5,423 nucleotides of DNA, from NCBI GenBank assembly GCA_016938155.1, contig JAFGVF010000244.1:1-5423 (forward strand), written 5' to 3'. The number at the start of each line of letters is the position of its first letter. The first letter of the stretch is position 1. The translations under genes were made by a program, and so were the position numbers. The DNA comes from Candidatus Cloacimonadota bacterium (GTDB lineage: Bacteria; Cloacimonadota; Cloacimonadia; Cloacimonadales; JAFGVF01). The notes beneath the pieces are model-generated. The model was not told the DNA's origin and searched no databases. It saw only the letters and a list, made by a program, of their open reading frames with translations. Positions 1 through 4,496 of this stretch are shown piece after piece.

Positions 1-276
1 AACATTCTCATCTCTTACTTCGAGAATGAAATTCTGTTCTACAGGTATTACTATGTTACCATCGGTTAAATACAGGGTAATATTTTCAAGTCCCTCATCA
101 CTAGGTAAAGGATGTCCCTGCAAAGAAGCTGTTCTATCCCCATTATCTATTAATGTTAACCAAGTTGGTAAAACAGAAGAGGCAAATTGAAGATTATCAG
201 TTACATCGTCATCAGCAGCAGTAATATTATAGATATAATCAAACCCAACATTGCTGATTGTTTCAGGTGCACTGGT
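1..276 (-). repeat. Module C5, He_PIG/CADG-like Ig fold, cut by window edge (residues 1120-1211)
   Basis: The visible 92 residues include APETISNVGFDYIY, AADDDVTDN, core VLPTWLTLIDNGDRT (1154-1168), LQGHPLPSDEG (1171-1181), ITLYLTDG (1185-1192) and FILEVRDENV at the edge. About four residues would complete a 96-residue unit, so the edge falls almost at a module boundary. The protein must continue beyond it. Confidence 0.82.
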
Positions 277-3200
277 AAAATATGGAGCATCATTTGTATT
301 GATAACATTTATCGTAAATGTTTGTAACACAGGAGTTGAGACAAAGCCATCTGAAAGACGAATTGTAACGGAATTATTTCCAACATCCTCATTCAGTGGT
401 GTACCTGAGAGAACAGCTGTCCCATCACCATTGTCAACCAGAGTCAACCAAGATGGCAAACCGACTGCACTAAAAGCAAGTACAGCATCAGGATTATTGT
501 CTGTTGCACCTATATTATAAATGTAGAAGCTGTCTTCATCCACACTTAATACCGGTGTCGTTGTATAAATTGGAATACTGTTAACATACACATTAAAAGA
601 TTGTGTTGCCGGAGTTGGAATAATATTATCCGTTGCTGTTAATGTAACCGGATGATATCCCAAAAGGGCGGATGTAGCTGGTCCTGTTAATAACCCCCGT
701 CCATTGCCAATATCAGTGAATGTCATCCAGGTCGGTAAAACTGAAGCACCCATAAATATCGGGTCTCCAGCATCAACTTCAATTGCTCTGGCATTATAGT
801 TGTAGGTAGTATTTTCAGTAACAACTCTTACAGGTGCGGTTACAAATCTCGGTGCATCATTAAAAGGAGTGAGTGTAACAAAGAAACTGTCTGTTGTTAT
901 ATCCCTTGTTCTTGGTGAGCGTCTTCCGGCGGAAGCATGCCTGTCATCAGCAGTTACTGTTAACTCAGTTGTCCCGTTCCAATCAGGAATCGGTGATAAA
1001 ATCAAATCCGAGTCCACAATTTCCGCAGAAATCTGTAAAGTATCATAAACTACAGAATAGTATAGTGTTGTGCCTGGATCAACATCCGCAAAATAGTTAT
1101 CCATATTTAGGACTATATCCGGTGTGAAATCCTCTTCTGCTGTTTGGTCAGGTATCGGTACATTTACATATGGAGCACTATTGACATCGATTACCTCAAC
1201 ATTGAAAATCTGATTTACAGTAGCATCAATAATTCCGTCTGTGAGAGTTAAAGTTACAGGGTGGAATCCAACATGCATATTAAGCGGTGTACCTGAAAGC
1301 AGACCTGTCCCGTCTCCATTATCAACAAAGTTCATCCAGGTGGGCATAACTGTCGCCGCCAATGTAAGTGAGCTTCCTCCATCAATATCTTCTGCAGTAA
1401 CAAAGTATTGATATAAACTCCCCTCATCTACCTGCAATACAGGCACAGAAGTAAAGTGAGGAGCATCGTTTGTATTTACTACATTGATAATAAAATCCTG
1501 ATGAACTGGTGCATCCGGTGTTACCCAATCCCAGATATCAAGAGATACAGGATTAGCACCTACATCATCATTTGTAGGAATACCTGATAATAAAGCTGTA
1601 TTATCGCCATTATCGGTAATTGTCAGCCAATTCGGTAATAGTGAAGCATCTATCCAAACTCTATTTGTATCTGCATCGCTTGTATAAATCAGATACTCAT
1701 AAAGTGAGTCTTCATAAGCTGTCGTTATTGGAATACTGTCATAAACAGGAGATTCATTCGTTAACTGAATCCACATCATATTACTGATATTTAGAACAGG
1801 ACCTGCCCCGGAATAACCGAAATCGCTCATCACAAAATCTATAAAATCATAACCTGTTTCTCCGACAGGTGCTTGATAAGTAACATTGTCCAATCTGGAA
1901 TTAAGTTCACTTAGCGTTCCGGTTACGGTAACATTGTTTGAACCATTATTGGATATATAGCGTGAGCTTAGATTATGAAAAGTCATTGTCCCTTTTTGAG
2001 AGATAATATTAGCCATCATTACATTGGTTCCAATGTCCGGATCGACTATATCAAGAGAATCTTCTGCTACAAACAAATGAACCATGGGTGAAGTAATTGG
2101 TATAAAAACCTGTAAAGTATCTGCCTCATGCTGACCTTTATAGTATAAAGCGGGAACATCATTAATGGATGAGACGGTTATACTTGCAGCATCTGATACA
2201 GCACTGATACTTGTTATCCCACCATTAATAGTGGCATCAAATCTTGTTCCACTGTTTCCCTCTGTTATATCCCAAGCCCTGAAAGTAAAAGTTGATGTGC
2301 CATAGAAATCAGGTGCCGGTAAGAATCTTACTCTGTGCCTAAGTACACCTGTTAATGTACCGTCTAATAAGAGGGCATTGTTTTCAAAACTGCTGATAGT
2401 GTCCAATTCATCGCTGATATAAATCCAATTCACTCCATCATCAAGAGAGTATTCCCAATGACCGTTTCGATTATCTACCCCGGTAATGGCTATTGCTTCA
2501 ACGGCAAGTGTATCAACATCTGTGATTGAGCCGTTGGGAATAATACTGCCGACACTGTTGCCCTGATTATCGACATCATCCTCCTGAATGGTTGTTAATG
2601 ACGGTGAAAATGATGTATTCAAAACAGGAGCATCGTTAATAGGATTAATCCAGAATGTATGAAGATGAATCTGGTCTTCTCCACCTCCGATTCCTGTCCA
2701 ACCCTGGTCATTAAGTCTGATTGTTAATACTTCCGTAGAGTTAGCATTTAGATTTGGAATATAATTGCTGCATTCATCGAGGATATAGTTCAACTCAGGA
2801 ATATCTGTGACTATTGTAACATTGGAAGTACCATTACCTGAGATGAATCTTTCGCGGACACCTACAAATTGAAGTATTCCTTTTGTAGCTTGAACATTAA
2901 ATATTATCTGATTATCTCCCATATCCGGGTCATCAACATTGCATTGCCCCGGTTGAAAATGGAATGAAGTGTCTTCATCGATTGAAAATCCCATATGAAC
3001 AACACCCGTTACTTCCTGTCCCTGATAGTAAAGAATAGGGTCATCGTTGACTGCTGAAACAACTATTCTCACGACATCTGATAGAGAACTGAAAGCAGTA
3101 CTGCCTCCGTTTAGAGATGTATCTGCGGTTAAACCTGTAATCCCGTTTGATCTGTCCCATGCTCTGAAATTGAAGCTTGACCTACCATCATATGATATCT

Positions 3201-3633
3201 CCGGTGGTGTCCATGCAAGTGTGTCTGGATAGTCAACTGCCGGAACAAATCTTACACGATTAGTTTGTGCACCCGTTAGAGAACCATCAAGCAATCTGGC
3301 AGCAGTTGGGAAACTAACAATCTGCCCAGTCAGTGCAGTAAAATCAAACCAACTGGCTCCATTATTTAAGGAATATTGCCATATCCCATCAGTGTTATCA
3401 TCGGCTTTTACAGCTATGGCGACTACAGAATTCCCATCACCATCAACTATGGAAGCAGGATTGATTATCTCTGCTAATGAATTACCTGCATTGTCATACT
3501 CTCCTTCAAGAATAGTTGTCATTACAGGCTCGTATGAGATATCAAGCACGGGAGCAACATTTCTTAACTCTGCACTTAGTGTTACAACGCATAGGGCAAA
3601 AACTAAATAAATTATCAAACTTTTCACTTTCAT
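1..3633 (-). CDS. Giant secreted cadherin-like/Ig-like repeat protein, N-terminal 1211 residues (3' end outside window)
   Basis: One continuous frame runs from the ATG at 3633 to the left edge with no stop or frameshift. The start is supported by a typical Sec signal peptide (residues 1-21) and by its position 15 bases after the gmhA stop. The mature part is almost entirely extracellular beta-sandwich modules ending in NDAP-like linkers. The order is A1 (27-201), B1 (202-338), A2 (339-496), B2 (497-631), C1 (632-727), C2 (728-823), D (824-930), C3 (931-1023), C4 (1024-1119) and C5 (1120 to edge). A and B resemble the alternating cadherin-like modules of large bacterial surface proteins; C resembles the He_PIG/CADG putative Ig fold. 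These families usually act in adhesion or as calcium-stabilised spacers. No catalytic domain is visible, and any C-terminal sorting or anchor domain lies outside the window. The acidic Asp/Asn-rich composition fits an exported calcium-binding protein. The specific function is unknown. The ribosome binding site is weak (GAGTGGG just upstream). Confidence 0.93.
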   Translation of the reverse strand, partial: MKVKSLIIYLVFALCVVTLSAELRNVAPVLDISYEPVMTTILEGEYDNAGNSLAEIINPASIVDGDGNSVVAIAVKADDNTDGIWQYSLNNGASWFDFTALTGQIVSFPTAARLLDGSLTGAQTNRVRFVPAVDYPDTLAWTPPEISYDGRSSFNFRAWDRSNGITGLTADTSLNGGSTAFSSLSDVVRIVVSAVNDDPILYYQGQEVTGVVHMGFSIDEDTSFHFQPGQCNVDDPDMGDNQIIFNVQATKGILQFVGVRERFISGNGTSNVTIVTDIPELNYILDECSNYIPNLNANSTEVLTIRLNDQGWTGIGGGEDQIHLHTFWINPINDAPVLNTSFSPSLTTIQEDDVDNQGNSVGSIIPNGSITDVDTLAVEAIAITGVDNRNGHWEYSLDDGVNWIYISDELDTISSFENNALLLDGTLTGVLRHRVRFLPAPDFYGTSTFTFRAWDITEGNSGTRFDATINGGITSISAVSDAASITVSSINDVPALYYKGQHEADTLQVFIPITSPMVHLFVAEDSLDIVDPDIGTNVMMANIISQKGTMTFHNLSSRYISNNGSNNVTVTGTLSELNSRLDNVTYQAPVGETGYDFIDFVMSDFGYSGAGPVLNISNMMWIQLTNESPVYDSIPITTAYEDSLYEYLIYTSDADTNRVWIDASLLPNWLTITDNGDNTALLSGIPTNDDVGANPVSLDIWDWVTPDAPVHQDFIINVVNTNDAPHFTSVPVLQVDEGSLYQYFVTAEDIDGGSSLTLAATVMPTWMNFVDNGDGTGLLSGTPLNMHVGFHPVTLTLTDGIIDATVNQIFNVEVIDVNSAPYVNVPIPDQTAEEDFTPDIVLNMDNYFADVDPGTTLYYSVVYDTLQISAEIVDSDLILSPIPDWNGTTELTVTADDRHASAGRRSPRTRDITTDSFFVTLTPFNDAPRFVTAPVRVVTENTTYNYNARAIEVDAGDPIFMGASVLPTWMTFTDIGNGRGLLTGPATSALLGYHPVTLTATDNIIPTPATQSFNVYVNSIPIYTTTPVLSVDEDSFYIYNIGATDNNPDAVLAFSAVGLPSWLTLVDNGDGTAVLSGTPLNEDVGNNSVTIRLSDGFVSTPVLQTFTINVINTNDAPYFTSAPETISNVGFDYIYNITAADDDVTDNLQFASSVLPTWLTLIDNGDRTASLQGHPLPSDEGLENITLYLTDGNIVIPVEQNFILEVRDENV
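277..564 (-). repeat. Module C4, He_PIG/CADG-like Ig fold (residues 1024-1119)
   Basis: A 96-residue C module with near-consensus motifs: PVLSVDEDSFYIY, DNNPDA, core GLPSWLTLVDNGDGT (1058-1072), VLSGTPLNEDVG (1074-1085), VTIRLSDG (1089-1096) and the closing VINTNDAPYF. It is the best match to the He_PIG pattern in the window and a good query for identifying homologues. Confidence 0.86.
565..843 (-). repeat. Module C3, He_PIG/CADG-like Ig fold (residues 931-1023)
   Basis: A 93-residue C module: APVRVVTENTTYNY opening, EVDAGD, core VLPTWMTFTDIGNG (965-978), LLTGPATSALLG (981-992), HPVTLTATDN (994-1003) and the terminal YVNSIPIY. The usual DNGDGT and LSGTP motifs are degraded to DIGNGR and LTGPA. 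The linker is NSIP rather than NDAP, so this is the most divergent of the visible C copies. Confidence 0.8.
844..1164 (-). repeat. Module D, divergent cadherin-like module with Arg-rich insert (residues 824-930)
   Basis: This 107-residue module has a different pattern from the C units: an opening PIPDQTAEEDF (826-836), NMDNYFADVDPGT (843-855), LYYSVV (857-862), LILSPIPDWNGTTELTVTADD (the second half of the fold) and a closing NDAPRF. It resembles bacterial Ig/cadherin-like domains with a D-x-D calcium site and a P-x-x-x-x-G turn. Between TADDR and DITTDSFF it contains a 12-residue basic segment with no counterpart in neighbouring modules. Removing it restores a strand-to-linker distance similar to that of C2. 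Confidence 0.7.
904..939 (-). repeat. GC-rich palindromic in-frame insert, candidate small inserted element
   Basis: These 36 bases encode residues 899-910 (HASAGRRSPRTR). The segment is 21/36 G+C, clearly above the AT-rich surroundings. It holds a perfect inverted repeat at 923-935 (CTTCCG, one central G, CGGAAG) next to a GCATGC palindrome at 935-940. The segment is flanked by near-identical short repeats, ACAAGG at 904-909 and ACAGG at 940-944 on the coding strand. The length is a multiple of three, so the frame is preserved. An inserted palindromic repeat is an inference; it could also be an ordinary loop expansion. Confidence 0.5.
1165..1452 (-). repeat. Module C2, He_PIG/CADG-like Ig fold (residues 728-823)
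   Basis: A 96-residue C module: SVPVLQVDEGSLYQY opening, AEDIDGGSS, core MPTWMNFVDNGDGT (763-776), LLSGTPLNMHVG (778-789), VTLTLTDG (793-800) and the closing DVNSAPYV. It is closest in pattern to C4, sharing PVL-x-VDE, DNGDGT and LSGTPLN. It is followed by the divergent D module rather than by another C module. Confidence 0.85.
1453..1740 (-). repeat. Module C1, He_PIG/CADG-like Ig fold (residues 632-727)
   Basis: First of five C modules and exactly 96 residues. It begins with a P-x-T-x-x-x-E-D-S-x-Y-x-Y opening (IPITTAYEDSLYEY), followed by DADTN, the core LLPNWLTITDNGDN (665-678), LLSGIPTNDDVG (681-692) and a terminal strand leading to VVNTNDAPHF. This is the classic signature of the putative Ig domain He_PIG and the dystroglycan-type cadherin-like fold. 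Those domains bind calcium in some characterised proteins. Its VNTNDAPHFTS junction with C2 closely matches the C4-C5 junction. Confidence 0.85.
1741..2145 (-). repeat. Module B2, cadherin-like (residues 497-631)
   Basis: Second copy of the B module, opening with YYKGQ as B1 opens with YYQGQ. It shares VAEDS, DPDIGTN (531-537), QKGTMTF (546-552), SNNGSNNVTV (561-570), LSELNSRLDNVTY (574-586) and a terminal linker NESPVY in place of NDAPVL. The late strand region (FIDFVMSDFGYSG) corresponds to LTIRLNDQG of B1. It marks the end of the composite A-B units; the C-type modules start immediately afterwards. Confidence 0.75.
2146..2619 (-). repeat. Module A2, cadherin-like (residues 339-496)
   Basis: Second copy of the A module, shorter than A1. 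Corresponding motifs are DNQGNSVGSI (355-364), GHWEYSLDDGVNW (391-403), LLLDGTLTG (421-429), RVRFLPAPDF (434-443), FTFRAWD (449-455), DATINGGITSISAVSD (466-481) and NDVPAL. Motif order matches A1 closely, but the rest is well diverged, so the duplication is old. The typical compact PDFYG turn present here is replaced by a longer loop in A1. Confidence 0.8.
2620..3030 (-). repeat. Module B1, cadherin-like (residues 202-338)
   Basis: First copy of the B module, opening with YYQGQ. Key elements are IDEDTSF (218-224), DDPDMGDN (234-241), KGILQF (251-256), SGNGTSNVTI (265-274), a L-N-Y-I-L-D segment (281-286), LTIRLNDQG (303-311) and the closing NDAPVL. The pattern of EDT, DxDxG, G-T-L and LNDQG is typical of bacterial cadherin-like modules that pair with A-type modules. 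It contains the only two cysteines of the visible mature protein (Cys231 and Cys288), which B2 lacks. Confidence 0.78.
3031..3555 (-). repeat. Module A1, cadherin-like (residues 27-201)
   Basis: First copy of the A module. Hallmarks are a Gly/Asn-rich opening with DGDGNSV, the motif GIWQYSLNNGASW (83-95), LLDGSLTG (114-121), RVRFVPAVDY (126-135), FNFRAWD (154-160), a TSLNGGSTAFSSLSD segment and the closing linker NDDPIL. The same motif series recurs in A2. This kind of module is familiar from long bacterial surface proteins, where it alternates with a second cadherin-like module. Compared with A2 it carries roughly 15 extra residues (about 136-150) between VDYP and RSSFNF, probably a longer loop. 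Confidence 0.8.
3571..3633 (-). other. Sec signal peptide of the repeat protein (residues 1-21)
   Basis: The N-terminus has a basic n-region (MKVK), a hydrophobic core from about residue 5 to 19 (IIYLVFALCVV) and a small-residue end (LSA) before the polar ELRN. Cleavage after Ala21 is the most likely. Cys15 is inside the hydrophobic core and is preceded by Leu, which does not make a lipobox, so type I rather than lipoprotein processing is expected. The protein is therefore exported at least to the periplasm, and probably to the cell surface given its architecture. Confidence 0.85.
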
Positions 3634-3648
3634 ATACCCACTCTTTTT
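3634..3648 (-). promoter_or_regulatory. gmhA/repeat-protein junction with weak ribosome binding site
   Basis: Only 15 bases lie between the gmhA stop (TAA at 3649-3651) and the ATG at 3633. There is no room for a separate promoter or terminator, so the two genes are probably cotranscribed. The coding strand reads an A-run, then GAGTGGG, then TAT before the ATG. This is a poor Shine-Dalgarno match, so translational coupling to gmhA or an A-rich, SD-independent start is plausible. Confidence 0.55.
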
Positions 3649-4242
3649 TTAATAGTTCTCCGGAAAAAGGATTCTTTCAACCCCTTCAATGATGATATGT
3701 AAAATCATCATGTGAATTTCCTGAATTCTGTCTGATGTGATTCCTTGAACAATAAGCTCATAATCACATTCCCCTTTCAATCTGCCTCCGTCTTTGCCCA
3801 ACAAAGTTACGGTGACAGCCCCTAATTCCTTGGCTACTTTTAAACCTTTCTCTATATTAGCAGAGTTACCGCTTGTCGAAAGCCCGATTACAATATCTCC
3901 GGGCTTTGCATAAGCTTCCACTCCTCTTGAGAAGATATCATCAAATCCAAAATCATTACCAACACATGTAATATGCGAACTATCGCTTATGGCAATTGCC
4001 GGTAACGCTTTACGGTTTTTTCGAAACCTTCCTGTAAACTCTTCAGCAAAATGCATTGCATCTGTTGCACTGCCTCCATTTCCGAAGATAATTACTTTGT
4101 TACCTTCTAAAAAACCTTTCGCAAGCATTTCCACTATTCTTTGCATCTCATCTAAATTCTGTTTCAAGATAAAATCATGCAAGAGTTGTTCTGCTTCTTT
4201 AAATGCTTTCTCTATTACATTATACACGATATTCTGCCTCAT
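3649..4242 (-). CDS. gmhA: Phosphoheptose isomerase (D-sedoheptulose 7-phosphate isomerase), SIS domain
   Basis: This complete 197-residue protein matches the family length of about 190-200. GmhA converts sedoheptulose 7-phosphate to D-glycero-D-manno-heptose 7-phosphate, the first step of ADP- or GDP-heptose synthesis in the cytoplasm. The N-terminal helical region (1-45) precedes a SIS fold with the phosphate-binding loops FGNGGS (53-58) and STSGNS (122-127). DAMHFAEEFTGR (61-72), AISDSSHITCVGNDFGFDDIFSR (84-106) and SDRIQEIHMMILH (170-182) are strongly GmhA-specific. Glu68 and His182 align with the catalytic Glu65/His180 of the E. coli enzyme as I recall it. His64, Glu68, Gln174 and His182 correspond to the zinc ligands described for the Burkholderia enzyme. 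These residues favour GmhA over DiaA-type SIS proteins. The ATG at 4242 directly follows an in-frame TAA, so no upstream extension is possible. Its usual partners (hldE, gmhB) are not in the window. Confidence 0.95.
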   Translation of the reverse strand: MRQNIVYNVIEKAFKEAEQLLHDFILKQNLDEMQRIVEMLAKGFLEGNKVIIFGNGGSATDAMHFAEEFTGRFRKNRKALPAIAISDSSHITCVGNDFGFDDIFSRGVEAYAKPGDIVIGLSTSGNSANIEKGLKVAKELGAVTVTLLGKDGGRLKGECDYELIVQGITSDRIQEIHMMILHIIIEGVERILFPENY

Positions 4243-4324
4243 TTAAAATATAATCATTTTCCTGAAATCACAATAAAAAGTTATTCCATAAACAATTTTT
4301 CACTATATATAATTCTGCATTTTC

Positions 4325-4354
4325 ACAATAACATCCCGTATTAGTTAATGTCAA
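4325..4354 (-). promoter_or_regulatory. Candidate sigma70-type promoter P2 for gmhA
   Basis: On the minus strand, a perfect TTGACA (4349-4354) is followed after 18 bases by TATTGT (4325-4330, 4/6 to the -10 consensus). It lies just downstream of P1, with its -35 box next to the P1 -10 box. It would give a leader of roughly 75 bases for a gmhA plus repeat-protein transcript. Only one of the two candidates, or neither, may be real. Confidence 0.3.
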
Positions 4355-4382
4355 GTAATTATTGGTTAACATCTTAACTTGA
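4351..4382. promoter_or_regulatory. Imperfect inverted repeat over the promoter candidates (possible operator)
   Basis: TCAAGT (4351-4356) and ACTTGA (4377-4382) form perfect 6-base arms around a spacer that contains a GTTAAC palindrome (4365-4370) close to the centre. The dyad overlaps the -35 and -10 boxes of both promoter candidates, where a repressor site would be expected. No regulator gene is visible and the arms are short, so this is tentative. Confidence 0.2.
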
Positions 4383-4387
4383 GTCAA
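4358..4387 (-). promoter_or_regulatory. Candidate sigma70-type promoter P1 for gmhA
   Basis: On the minus strand, TTGACT (4382-4387, 5/6 to the -35 consensus) is followed after 18 bases by AATAAT (4358-4363, 5/6 to the -10 consensus). It points toward gmhA and would give a leader of about 110 bases. The match is good, but the region is AT-rich. If the host uses a Bacteroidota-type sigma factor, this consensus would not apply. Confidence 0.35.
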
Positions 4388-4496
4388 TTTACTACGGTGT
4401 CTCTTGAAATTAAGTTTACTCATCATACTGATTTTCAATAGGTTATTAAAATGCTTTGTGTCTGTGTACTCCAGCCCGAAGTATTTATATCTTGGG

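Larger units (their letters stand above)
4243..4496. other. AT-rich intergenic region upstream of gmhA
   Basis: These 254 bases separate the amidohydrolase stop from the gmhA start. I see no tRNA, no convincing gene and no strong intrinsic terminator. The region holds two overlapping promoter candidates, an imperfect inverted repeat (TCAAGT at 4351-4356 and ACTTGA at 4377-4382), a 9-base direct repeat (TCACAATAA at 4268-4276 and 4323-4331) and a four-codon open frame ending just before gmhA. All of these are short and could be chance in AT-rich DNA. An 85-codon minus-strand frame spans much of the region but shows no gene-like features. Confidence 0.6.

Noticed and set aside
251..1127. Plus-strand open frames at 251-520 and 894-1127
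   Set aside because: They lie antisense to the continuous repeat-protein frame, whose modular protein pattern clearly marks the coding strand. Their products are low in recognisable structure.
1..3555. Periodic similarity across the left two thirds as a possible CRISPR or noncoding repeat array
   Set aside because: The periodicity is about 288 bases, diverged at the DNA level and explained by protein modules of about 96 residues in one frame.
3589..3591. Cys15 in the signal peptide as a lipoprotein attachment site
   Set aside because: It lies within the hydrophobic core, the preceding residue is Leu and no lipobox pattern is present. Type I cleavage after Ala21 fits better.
3047..3610. Plus-strand open frames at 3047-3232 and 3392-3610
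   Set aside because: They are antisense shadows of module A1 and of the signal-peptide region.
3989..4246. Plus-strand open frame antisense to gmhA
   Set aside because: gmhA on the minus strand is complete with catalytic residues; the antisense product is a reading-frame artefact.
4475..4496. Hairpin directly after the amidohydrolase stop (CCCAAG pairing with CTTCGGG with one bulged base)
   Set aside because: The stem is short and bulged and is followed by GGAGTACACAG rather than a U-run, so it does not qualify as an intrinsic terminator.
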